Shown piece after piece: positions 33,892-43,133 of a stretch of 64,000 bases of DNA. Made by a program: the position numbers and the translations under genes. The DNA comes from Fuerstiella sp041398845. Lineage in GTDB: Bacteria > Planctomycetota > Planctomycetia > Planctomycetales > Planctomycetaceae. The number at the start of each line of letters is the position of its first letter. Within the stretch, counting starts at the first letter, position 1. The notes below the pieces were generated by a model. It worked only from the letters and a program-made list of their open reading frames with translations, was not told the DNA's origin and ran no database searches. The stretch lies in the NCBI GenBank assembly GCA_041398845.1, contig JAWKTZ010000006.1, positions 806,001 through 870,000 of the forward strand. The letters run 5' to 3'.

Positions 33892-35043
33892 TCAGGAAAG
33901 CCGTCCGCGTCCTGGGCGGAGAACCCGACCCTCCAGAAGAAGATCCTCTTCAAACCGGCGAATCTCGATTTTTTCCAGCGAGGATTCTGCTGGAATCTGG
34001 CTCAGTCCCCTGCCGCCGACTGGCGAGCGTGCAGCCTTTCCGCCGACGATTTTCGGTGCAATGAACACGTGGACTTCATCCACAAGCTGCTGATCGAAGA
34101 AGCTGCCGAGCAGACCGGCACCGGCTTCCACCAGAACATTGGTCAGCTTGCGGCGGCCGAGTTCCATCAGCAGTTGATGAATGCGTTTTGCGGGGTCAGC
34201 GGCATCCACACGGTGGATCTCGGCACCAAGGCTGGCCAGATGCTGCACGTGGTTCGACGCCGCGTGTTCTTCGGCCACACAGATCAGCACAGGCGCTGTC
34301 GCCAGAGTGGACATCAACCGGCCATTGGCCCGGACCGAACGCCCATCAACATCCACGACGACTCGCAGGGCGGTGCGCGGTCCGGCAGGTCGAGCGGTCA
34401 GCAACGGGTCATCTGCGCGAACGGTCCCGGCTCCGGTGATGATGGCGTCCATGCGGCCACGCAGGCGATGAACTTCAGCTCGGGAATCCGCTCCGGAAAT
34501 CCACTGCGAGTGTCCGGTGTGTGTGGCAATGCGACCGTCCAGAGTCATGGCCCATTTGGCATGCACCCACGGCAGTGATTCCCGCATGAGTTTTCGAAAC
34601 GGAGCGATCAGCCATTCGGCGTCTTCACGACAGAGTCCGACGTCGACCGCAATGCCTGCGTCACGAAGCCGCGCCAATCCCTGGCCAGCCGTGTGCGGTG
34701 CGGGGTCAATGCAGCCAACGACAACTCGACGAAACCCGGCGGCGATCACGGCATCGGCGCACGGCGGTGTTTTGCCGTGATGGCAGCAGGGTTCCAGCGT
34801 GACAAACAGATCGTGGCCCTGAGTTCGCCCGCAGGCCGCTGCCAGAGCATTCACTTCGGCGTGGGCTTCTCCAAAGCGCTCGTGGAACCCTTCCGCGATC
34901 AGCCGTCGGTCGCTGTCGACAACGACGGCTCCGACGGCGGGATTCGGTTCCACCTGTCCGATACCCTGTTCTGCCAGTCGCAATGCGTGCTGCATCACGC
35001 TGGCATCATCGGGAAAGACTTGGTCGGCACGTTCGAACGGCAC
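33892..35043 (-). CDS. ribD: Bifunctional riboflavin biosynthesis deaminase/reductase RibD
   Basis: A 383-residue protein. The N-terminal deaminase has zinc ligands His61 in HAEVNA and Cys86 and Cys95 in PCCHHGKTPPC, preceded by EPNPAVGAVVV. The C-terminal reductase (from about residue 150) includes WVHAKWAMTLDGRIA and GAGTVRADDPLLTARP. It converts the pyrimidine precursor in two steps of riboflavin synthesis. The frame is open to 35196, but that would overlap the upstream gene; a GTG at 35043 starts seven bases after its stop and places the first helix as in other RibD proteins. Other rib genes are not nearby. Confidence 0.92.
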   Translation of the reverse strand: MPFERADQVFPDDASVMQHALRLAEQGIGQVEPNPAVGAVVVDSDRRLIAEGFHERFGEAHAEVNALAAACGRTQGHDLFVTLEPCCHHGKTPPCADAVIAAGFRRVVVGCIDPAPHTAGQGLARLRDAGIAVDVGLCREDAEWLIAPFRKLMRESLPWVHAKWAMTLDGRIATHTGHSQWISGADSRAEVHRLRGRMDAIITGAGTVRADDPLLTARPAGPRTALRVVVDVDGRSVRANGRLMSTLATAPVLICVAEEHAASNHVQHLASLGAEIHRVDAADPAKRIHQLLMELGRRKLTNVLVEAGAGLLGSFFDQQLVDEVHVFIAPKIVGGKAARSPVGGRGLSQIPAESSLEKIEIRRFEEDLLLEGRVLRPGRGRLS

Positions 35044-35050
35044 GAGCGAA

Positions 35051-37162
35051 TCAATCCTGGCCGGGAATATACAATTTGCCCGTGCCGCCAGCCGGTTTGT
35101 CCGCGCCAGGTGTCCACAGACCTCCGCCGGAACCTGCGGTGGCGGGTTCCAGTTGATCCAGCAGGTGAGTACATCCGTTGTCGGCCAGTTCACCACGGAT
35201 GACTTCTTCGATTTCGGGGATCTTCAGGAAGTAGCGATCACGAATGGCACCCAGCAGCCTGGGCAGCTCGGGATCCTGTGGGTTGTCAAGGCGACAACTG
35301 AGTTCCCGGATGTCCAGTTCGAGCCGGGTGCGAAACGCGTCCTGCTGATCGCCGACGGCTTCTCGCGCGGCCGCGAAGCATTCCGACGCCTGCGGAAGCA
35401 GATTACGTTCACGCAGTACGTTGGCTCGCAGCAGGTAGGCTCGCATCGGAGAGAATTCTTCCATTGCAGCCGGTCGATTCAGCAGTTCCGCAGTGGCTCG
35501 TTCCAGCAGCCACAGATGACGCACCAATGTGACTCGGTTGGTGAATTCCACAACCTGACTGTCGGTCAGGCGAGTTGGATCCAGGCGGGAGAACTGCATC
35601 AGCGGCAGGCTGGTGATGGACTGTTGCTCAGTCGTTTCCAGCGGCTTTGCCTCAGGCAGTCCAAGCTTGTCGCGAAGTGGCGACAGGTCGGGGTCATAGC
35701 CCATACGATTACAGGTGACATCCAGGACTATCAGGCTGCCGGCCACCTTCACATGATTCGTCATGTCTTTGGCAGCATCCATGGGGCTGGCACCGCCAAG
35801 CTGCGTCTGAGGCGTTGTGAGCCATGTCTGCAGAGCGTCCTGCAGTCGCTGCTGATCGAGTTCCCGTATGGTGCTGGAGCCGAGGCTGACGGGATGATGA
35901 ATTTTCCAGTCAAACATCCGGCATTCCCGGGGCATGCGGGAAATTGTCGTCGGGCTTTCCAGCGGGGCAGACGTCAGGTGACCATCAGCGAACTGCTGAA
36001 ACAGTTCTGTTGCCGCTTCAATATCCGCATCAAGAGCCACCACCAGAACACGAGGTCCGTCTTCGTCATCGTGATCCGCGTCTATCACAGTGATGTCGGC
36101 CAGAACTTCGGGCAGGTCATCCGCGTCGACATCGTCGGACATGGCTTCGGTCAGCAGCTCAAATTCGCCCACGATCCGCAGGCCACGTGGCTGTTCTTCG
36201 CTGCTTCGAGCATCCGCAATTCGAGGTTCTGCTTCCAGCTTCGTCAGCAGTTCGGAAACGGACGTCACCGGAATGCTGCGCTGGACAATACTGTACGTGT
36301 CGGATGTGGTCTCCAGATCCAGCAGTTGAGCCAGCGCTTCAGCTTCGGCGGCGGAGTCGAAATCCGACATCAGATCGGCCGCCTTATGCATGGCTTCGGC
36401 GGCTTCCGAGATCTGCCCGTCCCATGCCCGGCACATTCCCAGATTGTGCCACAGTTCGGCGCTGTCGGGTTGCTTTTCAATCAGTCGTGAATACAGGATG
36501 GCGGCCGGTTCCCAGCAGCCGATCTGACTCACTTTACGAGCTCGAAGTTCCTCATTCTGAAGTTCTTCGTCGTTCAGTTCCACCGGCAACAGGCCAAAGC
36601 GACCTCGGAACGGAAACGGAATGGTGCGTTGTGATTCGAAGTTGGCCAGTTGCATCAACAGAGCGCTGCGTCGGTCGGCCGGAGCCATGCGCACGGCCAG
36701 TGCCAGATGTTCACGAACCGCCATCGCTCGCCCAAACTGCGCCATCTGTCCGGCGATGCGTGAGGCCAGCATCGCAACACCTCCGGGAAACCGCCGCGCA
36801 CCCAGTTGAAAGGCTCGATGCACAAGACGACGCGAGGCGGCGAATCCGTCGATGCTCAGACACACATCGGCCAGAGCCAGCAGGACTCGCGGTTCGTCCG
36901 GATGCTGCTGCAGGAAGCGAACCAGTTGTTCGCGAGCCTCCTGATGCTGACCTTTGCGTGTCAGAATGGAGGCCAGTTGTGTGACCAGCACCTCTTTGTC
37001 GGTGTGCTGTGTCAGCAGCGAACGCAGCAGCTTTTCGGCGGCATCGGGCTGATTGTCAATCAGCTTTTCGATGCGAATCATGTCGGCCAGAATGTCCTGA
37101 CAACAGAATTTGAGTTTCTTCCCGCTGCCGCAGACGCAGGGAGAGTACGGATCATGAGCCAT
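35051..37162 (-). CDS. SEC-C motif and TPR-repeat protein
   Basis: A 703-residue cytoplasmic protein. Residues 9-21 hold the zinc-binding SEC-C motif CVCGSGKKLKFCC. The next 200 residues consist of TPR-like helical repeats (KEVLVTQLASILTRKGQHQE, PRVLLALADVCLSIDG, ELWHNLGMCRAWDGQISEAA). The acidic centre and the C-terminal half have no recognised domain; the end is Gly-rich. SEC-C motifs, first known from SecA, mediate binding to SecB or ribosomes; here the role is unknown. It is followed within seven bases by ribD and is probably co-transcribed with it. Confidence 0.85.
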   Translation of the reverse strand: MAHDPYSPCVCGSGKKLKFCCQDILADMIRIEKLIDNQPDAAEKLLRSLLTQHTDKEVLVTQLASILTRKGQHQEAREQLVRFLQQHPDEPRVLLALADVCLSIDGFAASRRLVHRAFQLGARRFPGGVAMLASRIAGQMAQFGRAMAVREHLALAVRMAPADRRSALLMQLANFESQRTIPFPFRGRFGLLPVELNDEELQNEELRARKVSQIGCWEPAAILYSRLIEKQPDSAELWHNLGMCRAWDGQISEAAEAMHKAADLMSDFDSAAEAEALAQLLDLETTSDTYSIVQRSIPVTSVSELLTKLEAEPRIADARSSEEQPRGLRIVGEFELLTEAMSDDVDADDLPEVLADITVIDADHDDEDGPRVLVVALDADIEAATELFQQFADGHLTSAPLESPTTISRMPRECRMFDWKIHHPVSLGSSTIRELDQQRLQDALQTWLTTPQTQLGGASPMDAAKDMTNHVKVAGSLIVLDVTCNRMGYDPDLSPLRDKLGLPEAKPLETTEQQSITSLPLMQFSRLDPTRLTDSQVVEFTNRVTLVRHLWLLERATAELLNRPAAMEEFSPMRAYLLRANVLRERNLLPQASECFAAAREAVGDQQDAFRTRLELDIRELSCRLDNPQDPELPRLLGAIRDRYFLKIPEIEEVIRGELADNGCTHLLDQLEPATAGSGGGLWTPGADKPAGGTGKLYIPGQD

Positions 37163-37708
37163 GGTGTTCCCCGGAACAAAAACAATGTGAGTTGTGTCTG
37201 GTTGAGCCGAAAATCACGCGGGCTGACGTCCACGATGATTTTTCGAATGACTGAATGAGAATGTCGATGTCCTGCCGTCGGCGGCTGTCTGCCCGTCGCG
37301 GATCTGATGTGTGTTTCGATGTTGAATGTGTGGCGTCGCGGTAACCGCAGAAATGTGCGTTGAATTTGAGACGGTGGCCGAAAGGTTCTTCTGGTCTCGT
37401 GATGAATTCACATCGGCAGCAAGTGCCGATTTGCCCGTGACTCATCACAGGCATCCTCACGAAACGGTCGCGCCGACAGGTAATCCTGTCGAGCCTCCGT
37501 TTGACTCATGCTAACATCTTCGACAGCGAATTGCCTCTCAGGAATGGTGCTCAGAACCCGGCAAAGCAGAACTCATCGCACGAAAAGTCGCAGAATTCTG
37601 AGGAGTTTAGGCGGTCGGACGTTTGGTTCCGGCACGTTTTTCGATTCGTCAGCCAACACGATCGGTGGCCATCGGTCTCAGGACAACGGCCTCCACCACA
37701 AAATTCTC
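37163..37708. other. Divergent intergenic stretch, no gene seen
   Basis: About 545 bases between the SEC-C gene and the MITE-like element. Short frames on both strands lack plausible codon use or ribosome sites. It should carry the promoter for the SEC-C/ribD pair and, further right, for cluster B. Nothing else was recognised. Confidence 0.5.
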
Positions 37709-37818
37709 AGAGGCTGTCTGAAGAACGGGTTGACCCTCTCCTGACAGCCGTTTTCACTGTCGTTTTGCTGCCATCCGAAGAGTCAGCCCCTTTTTCAGAC
37801 ACTTTTCAGACAGCCTCT
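37709..37818. mobile_element. 110-bp MITE-like element with 14-bp terminal inverted repeats
   Basis: AGAGGCTGTCTGAA at 37709-37722 is matched exactly in inverse at 37805-37818. The inside has no coding frame but includes a further GACAGCC (37743-37749) that can pair with GGCTGTC of the left end. No target-site duplication is evident. The terminal sequence has the look of insertion-sequence ends. It lies 34 bases before the first gene of cluster B. Confidence 0.6.
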
Positions 37819-37852
37819 ACCGTCAAGCAGCGTTCGAAAGGACTCGAAGCCG

Positions 37853-38770
37853 ATGTTGACAGAAACTGACCAGATTACGCAAATCCCTGCCCTGTACGGC
37901 AGTTGCTGCCCGGGCTGCGGATGTCCGACGACCGGCACCACGTCGCGTTTTGAGCTTGAGAGCGTCCGCGGACCGCTCCCGTTTGCTCGCTGCGACCGCT
38001 GTTCTGCCTACTTCATGCAGACGGATTACGAACCGGACGCGGAAGAAAATCACACGCGTCAGATGGCCTGGGGCGAAATCGATCGCGGCACGCAATTGAA
38101 TCGGTTCAAGCAGAAAATGTATCACGCCACTCTGGATGGCATCGAACGTTATGGATTTGCTCAGGCAAAACTGCTGGACGTCGGCTGTTCGTTCGGAGGC
38201 TTCCTGATGGCCGCTCGGGATCGCGGTTTTCATGGTGCCGGAGTGGACATTGTGACAGAAGCAGTTCAGTACGTACGCGAACAGGGACTGACGGCCGAAC
38301 GCTGCGCGACACTGGATGACTGCACGCTGTATTCCGAATCCAACCCGGCCGACGTGCTGACTGTTCTGGACGCTCACATCTACTGGCCCGACCAGCCGCG
38401 TGAACTGCGAGCGGCCTGTCGTCTGCTGCGTCCCGGCGGGCTGCTGGTGATTCGCGCGTTGACCAAGGCCCCGTTCATTTCAGCCGGTCGGGCCATGCAG
38501 AAATTTGCCCCGGGATTTTCCAGGCGACTCATTCGCAAAGCCATCACCGACCATCGCTTCAGTATGCCGCTGAGCAGTCTGCTGGAAACCATTCAGGATG
38601 CCGGCTTCGACATTCTGGCGGCGTCTCCGAAAGGGGCTCAGCACAGCGAAGAGACCAACATCGGAGTTCGTGCGGCGTTTGCGCTGGGTACTCTCACCTG
38701 GCATTCTCTCGGCATCGCGCTGGCTCCGGGAGCATTGATTTTTGCTCAGAAGAAATCGGAACAGGGCTAA
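37853..38770 (+). CDS. Zinc-ribbon class I SAM-dependent methyltransferase, cluster B
   Basis: A 305-residue protein. The N-terminal zinc ribbon has CPGC near residue 19 and CDRC near 47. The SAM-binding loop LLDVGCSFGGFLMAA is near 108-122, followed by GAGVDIV and a later LRPGGLLVIRAL. It is of the same architecture as the cluster A enzyme at 14569 but clearly not a recent copy. It probably methylates a glycan precursor. First gene of rightward cluster B; the stop is five bases before the next start. Confidence 0.85.
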   Translation: MLTETDQITQIPALYGSCCPGCGCPTTGTTSRFELESVRGPLPFARCDRCSAYFMQTDYEPDAEENHTRQMAWGEIDRGTQLNRFKQKMYHATLDGIERYGFAQAKLLDVGCSFGGFLMAARDRGFHGAGVDIVTEAVQYVREQGLTAERCATLDDCTLYSESNPADVLTVLDAHIYWPDQPRELRAACRLLRPGGLLVIRALTKAPFISAGRAMQKFAPGFSRRLIRKAITDHRFSMPLSSLLETIQDAGFDILAASPKGAQHSEETNIGVRAAFALGTLTWHSLGIALAPGALIFAQKKSEQG

Positions 38771-38775
38771 CCGCA

Positions 38776-39681
38776 ATGTCTGTGGATCCTCAACACTACG
38801 CCGCGTTTCTGGAACGCATCGGGCATACGGTGCGGCACCTCGGCAATGACTGGTGGTACGACTGTACGCGTCGAGTCTACGCCAATTTTCCGTTTCATCG
38901 CGATGTCGACGCCGCCAGTCTGGACATTCGTCAGGTGCTGAAATCTGATGGCCTGATCGCACGCATGTGCTGTCCGGAGGATCAGGGTGTGCCCAGCTTT
39001 CGCATGATGTGTTACGACAAGAACTATGACTTCCCGACTCTGCGAAGTCGCACGCGAACTCAGGTGCGGCGAGGTCTGGAAGCCTGCACGGTGGAACGTA
39101 TTGAGTTCTCGGAACTGAAACGCAGATATCTGCCACTGCAGCGATCGACCGTGGAGCGTCAGGGACGCTGTACGGAAACCGTCGACCAGGCGTATTGGGA
39201 CCGTTACATCGATTCGGCCTCGCAGATGACCGGAGCCGAAACGTGGGCGGCTTATGTGAACGGGAACATGGCAGCATATCTGATCAGCTTCATGATCGAA
39301 GACACGGCCAATCTGTGCATTGTGCGTTCGGACACGCAGATGCTGAAATACTATCCCAACAACGCGCTGCTGTTTCGCTACATGTACGAAGTGATGCGCC
39401 GACCTGAGGTTGTAAAGGCTGACTATGGTCTGGAATCCGTGGAGCCCGGCGGCGAGAATCTGGAACAGTTCAAAACCGGCATGGGCTTCGCTCGTGAAAT
39501 CTGCGGCCAGCGAATCGTGTTTTCCCCGAAGATCGCTCCGCTGTTGAAACGCCCGGTGATTCGAATGTTTCAGCCCTGCGTGCGGACATTCATCAGAAGT
39601 GAAGCGGGGCGCAAAATTGACGGCCTGCTGACGTGGTATCAGAACCAGCCGGTGTTGAGCAACTCAGCTCCCGCCGCCTGA
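38776..39681 (+). CDS. GNAT/FemAB-like acyltransferase, cluster B
   Basis: A 301-residue protein of the FemAB-like GNAT group found in exopolysaccharide loci. Recognisable pieces are SRTRTQVRRGLEACTVERI (the arginine-rich helix common to the family), WAAYVNGNMAAYLISFMIED in the acetyl-CoA domain and YYPNNALLFRYMYEVMRR. It could acylate an amino sugar on the lipid-linked unit; donor and acceptor are unknown. It follows the methyltransferase by five bases. A 166-base gap separates it from the sulfotransferase gene. Confidence 0.7.
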   Translation: MSVDPQHYAAFLERIGHTVRHLGNDWWYDCTRRVYANFPFHRDVDAASLDIRQVLKSDGLIARMCCPEDQGVPSFRMMCYDKNYDFPTLRSRTRTQVRRGLEACTVERIEFSELKRRYLPLQRSTVERQGRCTETVDQAYWDRYIDSASQMTGAETWAAYVNGNMAAYLISFMIEDTANLCIVRSDTQMLKYYPNNALLFRYMYEVMRRPEVVKADYGLESVEPGGENLEQFKTGMGFAREICGQRIVFSPKIAPLLKRPVIRMFQPCVRTFIRSEAGRKIDGLLTWYQNQPVLSNSAPAA

Positions 39682-39847
39682 AGGCCGGACATCAGCCCGG
39701 CGAAAAATGCCGAAGGACGCGTCGTAACAATTTACAGCGGACAGGTTGTTGATCCCGCCGGACGAACCGCTGTTCTGCCGGAATCACGGTTGGATTAGGA
39801 TCTCCGCACCGACCGATGTTGGTTGGTCCGGATTGCAGGAAGCAGGC

Positions 39848-40771
39848 ATGTCAGATTTACATTCTCGCCGTACCTGGTCGCCGACATTTATCGGCATCGG
39901 AGCCGAAAAGGCGGCGACAACATGGGTGTGGAACAAGCTGGATCAGCATCCGGCAGTGGAAATGAGCCAGCCCAAGGAAGTCAACTATTTCAACGAACAG
40001 TTCGATCGCGGTTCTGCATGGTACGAAAAACACTTTCGCAGAACCCCCGGCTGCGTGCAGGGAGAAATCTCACCGCTGTATCTGGATCATCCGGAAGCAG
40101 CTCAGCGAATCGCTGAGTGCTGTCCCGATGTGCGTCTGCTGGTGATGCTGCGAAATCCGTTCGACCGAGCTCTTTCGCACCTGATGCATGAGGCTCAAAA
40201 CGAATACGGCGGTGTGGCTGACCTCACTGCCGAACACTTTCGTGTCCTTGCCGACCGTGATGAACGCTTCGTGCGGCGCAGTTGCTATGCCGCCGGGCTG
40301 GACGGCTTTCTGAAACACTTTCGGCGGGATCGGATCGGTTTGTTTTTCTACGAAGACGTCGCGGAACGTCCCCTGGATCTGATTCAGCGAGTCTACCGGT
40401 TTCTTGCGGTGGATGACAGTTTCGTCCCGGACGGCCTGCAGACCGCCATGAACCGTTCGGAAGAGTATCGCTATGTCACTTTGTATCGAGCCGTCGCGAA
40501 GGTGTCTCAGACGGCAAAGTCATTTCCAGTCACCCGCAATCTTCTGGAGTGGATTCATCGCCGCACGACTCTGCGAGAACAGGCCTTTGCGTTTCTGACA
40601 AAGGACGGCGGTCGTCCGAAACTCACGGCGGCCGACGTACTGACGGCGGAACAGTTGCAGACCATTGCCTCCGACCTTCGGCGACTGCGTCAGGAACTGC
40701 GAGTGGCGGTTCCTTCCTCCTGGAATGTTCCCCGGCCGTCCGGTTCTTCCCACGAGTTCGCCTACGCGTAA
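39848..40771 (+). CDS. Sulfotransferase, cluster B
   Basis: A 307-residue protein with the PAPS-dependent sulfotransferase fold. The 5'-phosphosulfate loop reads GAEKAATTWVWNKL near residues 17-30 (family GxxKsGTTwL, here Ala for Gly), and the 3'-phosphate segment MLRNPFDRALSHLMHE lies near 99-114. It should transfer sulfate to a sugar hydroxyl of the extracellular glycan. The frame is open from 39746, but ATG 39848 with AGGAAG upstream starts the protein just ahead of the first beta-strand. It precedes the ligase/polymerase gene by 48 bases. Confidence 0.88.
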   Translation: MSDLHSRRTWSPTFIGIGAEKAATTWVWNKLDQHPAVEMSQPKEVNYFNEQFDRGSAWYEKHFRRTPGCVQGEISPLYLDHPEAAQRIAECCPDVRLLVMLRNPFDRALSHLMHEAQNEYGGVADLTAEHFRVLADRDERFVRRSCYAAGLDGFLKHFRRDRIGLFFYEDVAERPLDLIQRVYRFLAVDDSFVPDGLQTAMNRSEEYRYVTLYRAVAKVSQTAKSFPVTRNLLEWIHRRTTLREQAFAFLTKDGGRPKLTAADVLTAEQLQTIASDLRRLRQELRVAVPSSWNVPRPSGSSHEFAYA

Positions 40772-40819
40772 GTCGTTCCGCCCGAAAGTTAAAGCTCACC
40801 AACACAGGTCTCCGCCTTC

Positions 40820-42292
40820 ATGCAATCGGCAACGCTGAATCCGACTTTGACGACCGGTTTGAATCAATACGGTCTGCCTCAGACCACGGTCCGGTCACGC
40901 GAACAGGCGGAAGTCATTCGCGCCGGGCTGGTCAGCCTGACGTACTTTCTGGTCGCCAATATTGGTTACTTCACCGCGTTTGATGCGGTGGGAGTAGCGC
41001 TGGCAATGGCGGTCCTGATTCCGGCATGGCGTCCCTATCTGCTGCTCCTGGTAACATCCGTGCATGACGCCCCCGGTCAGGCCGATCCATCCGTCTATGC
41101 GGCCGTGTGCGGAATTACGCTGCTGATGCTGTTCTCTGCTGTCATCAATCCCAATCTGCGAACGGCCGCGCGCACGGTGGAAGATCGAGCCTATTCAAAA
41201 CTGGTGCTGGCGGGCCTGGCTCTGGTGACGTACGGCCTGGTCAGTTCGTTTGTACAGATTCGACTGAACCTTCACGAACAGCTTGAAGACCGGCCCTATT
41301 ACATTCTTGGCGGTCTGATGGCGATGACCATTGTGTCAGGATTTCTGGCGAATCGACTGCTGACCGAAGACCCGTATTCTTCGGTTCGGCTGCGCACGGT
41401 GTGTGGCTGCATCCTGGGACACATTCTGTTCATCACCGTGATGCAGACCGTGATGGGACCGTCGTTTGGAGCATCCGGAGCAGGGCAGATCACCATCAGT
41501 CAGCACTACGAACTTTTTGACGGCGGAGATCGCGGGATGGCTCGATTGACGGGGCCGTTTCTTTCGCCCAACACGCTGGCCATGCTGCCGTGTCTGTACA
41601 TGTTGATTTACCTGCGAGCCTCGCGCGGCAGTGACATTTCCGACGGCTTTATTGTGTGTTTCATGTCTGTCGGGATCGCTCTGGCAGTGCTGGGTGGAGC
41701 ACGGTCGATGTTTGGCTTTTATCTGCTGAGTTCCGGTGTGCTGGTGTTTGTGAAGTCGCCGAAACGAGCGATCGGGCTGGGGCTGATGGCACTTCCGCTG
41801 TTATTTGTTGTCGGAGTTCCCTGGGATGATCTGCTGGTGCTGATGCGGTTCCATGATGTGGACAGCCTGCAGAGTCTGGGAATCCGCGGATCATACTGGA
41901 ATGCGTGCCTTTACAACCTGACGCGTGAGCAGTGGCTGTTCGGTTCCGGACTGTCTCACTGGCCGGTGTTCCTGTTGTACTATGTGGGTTACCCCGGAGC
42001 CGACCCGCACAACTGGGTGTTTTCGATGGCCGGGAGCTTTGGTGTGTTCGGACTCCTGTTCTATGTCCTGCTGGGCGCGTCTTTGTTCAGACGTGGTTTG
42101 TCGGGGCCGAAACGCTATCGAGCCATCGCTTTGTGCCTGCTGATTCTGCTGCTGGGGCGGGACCTCGCCAATGTGCAGTACGTGATCAACAATCATGCGA
42201 TGGGCGCTCTGTACTGGGTGGCCATTGCCTCGGCATTCATGTCGCAGTCCGAAATCGGTCAGTCCGATGCTTCGGCTTTGACGGAAGGTTAA
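40820..42292 (+). CDS. O-antigen ligase/polymerase family protein, cluster B
   Basis: A 490-residue membrane protein with about 12 helices. The large periplasmic loop near the C-terminus carries the Wzy_C-type features: GSYWNACLYNLTREQWLFGS, then GYPGADPHNWVFSMAGSFG, with the conserved His before Asn-Trp. It either polymerises lipid-linked repeat units or joins the chain to its final carrier. The N-terminal 30 residues are soluble. The next gene starts four bases after the stop, indicating an operon. Confidence 0.85.
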   Translation: MQSATLNPTLTTGLNQYGLPQTTVRSREQAEVIRAGLVSLTYFLVANIGYFTAFDAVGVALAMAVLIPAWRPYLLLLVTSVHDAPGQADPSVYAAVCGITLLMLFSAVINPNLRTAARTVEDRAYSKLVLAGLALVTYGLVSSFVQIRLNLHEQLEDRPYYILGGLMAMTIVSGFLANRLLTEDPYSSVRLRTVCGCILGHILFITVMQTVMGPSFGASGAGQITISQHYELFDGGDRGMARLTGPFLSPNTLAMLPCLYMLIYLRASRGSDISDGFIVCFMSVGIALAVLGGARSMFGFYLLSSGVLVFVKSPKRAIGLGLMALPLLFVVGVPWDDLLVLMRFHDVDSLQSLGIRGSYWNACLYNLTREQWLFGSGLSHWPVFLLYYVGYPGADPHNWVFSMAGSFGVFGLLFYVLLGASLFRRGLSGPKRYRAIALCLLILLLGRDLANVQYVINNHAMGALYWVAIASAFMSQSEIGQSDASALTEG

Positions 42293-42296
42293 TGCG

Positions 42297-43133
42297 ATGA
42301 CAGTGACTCAGGCTGCTTCCGGTCTCAATACACCAGCGACCGACCGTGTGGAATCCGGGAAGACTGTTCCATTGGTCAAGATCTATGGTGAACGCAACAG
42401 CGGCACGATTTATCTGAGTGAGCTGCTGCGGCTGAACTTTCACATTCGCGAACTTCAGGGCTTTGTGCCGTGGACCGTCAGCGCACTGCAGATGCTGCTG
42501 CCCGGGAAGGAAGCCGTTCGCGATGCCTGGTTCGCCACGACGTTTGCCCGCAATCTTGGCTGGAAGCACATGCAGGCCATGCCGCCGGAGGAACTGCGGC
42601 AGTACGCGATTACGTCAGGACGACTGCACTTTTTGACGATCACAAAGAATCCATATTCGTGGCTGCTGTCAATGCATCGACGTCCTTACCATCAGTACTA
42701 CGACCGGTCGCTGACGTTTGAAGAATTCCTGACAACGCCGTGGAAGTCCACCGGACGGGATGCCGCCGATGCCGTGATTGCAAACCCGATTGAACTGTGG
42801 AATCTGAAGAACCGGTCTTACTGCCGACTCTGTCCGGAATCCGGTGCCCTCAATCTGCGCTATGAAGACGTGCTGGATGACACTCAACGGATTCTGCAGC
42901 AGGTGGAAGACCGGTTTCAACTGAAACGGCGGAACCGCGAATTTCGTAACTACGAACCGTCCACGAAAGACAGCAGCCGGGATTCCGATTATTACCGGGA
43001 CTACTATCTGAACGAGCGCTGGCGAAGCAAACTGTCGGCGCAGGCCGTGCGGATTATCAATGAGCATCTGGATCACGAGCTGCGTCAGACGTTTGGCTAT
43101 GCAGAAGTCACGCAGGAGTCGCTCAAGGAATGA
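42297..43133 (+). CDS. Sulfotransferase-like P-loop protein, cluster B
   Basis: A 278-residue protein. The loop KIYGERNSGTIYLSELL near residues 28-44 fits the nucleotide-binding loop of a sulfotransferase subgroup, and FLTITKNPYSWLLSMHRRP near 113-131 matches the 3'-phosphate segment. The C-terminal third is charged (SSRDSDYYRDYY). A second sulfation step on the same glycan is the simplest reading, but the family is distant from the enzyme at 39848. The stop overlaps the flippase start by four bases. Confidence 0.7.
   Translation: MTVTQAASGLNTPATDRVESGKTVPLVKIYGERNSGTIYLSELLRLNFHIRELQGFVPWTVSALQMLLPGKEAVRDAWFATTFARNLGWKHMQAMPPEELRQYAITSGRLHFLTITKNPYSWLLSMHRRPYHQYYDRSLTFEEFLTTPWKSTGRDAADAVIANPIELWNLKNRSYCRLCPESGALNLRYEDVLDDTQRILQQVEDRFQLKRRNREFRNYEPSTKDSSRDSDYYRDYYLNERWRSKLSAQAVRIINEHLDHELRQTFGYAEVTQESLKE

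Noticed and set aside
35153..36490. 445-residue rightward ORF
   Set aside because: Antisense to the SEC-C/TPR gene, which has a clear zinc motif and helical repeats.
37508..37744. 78-residue rightward ORF before cluster B
   Set aside because: It runs into the left end of the MITE-like element and has no plausible start context or fold.
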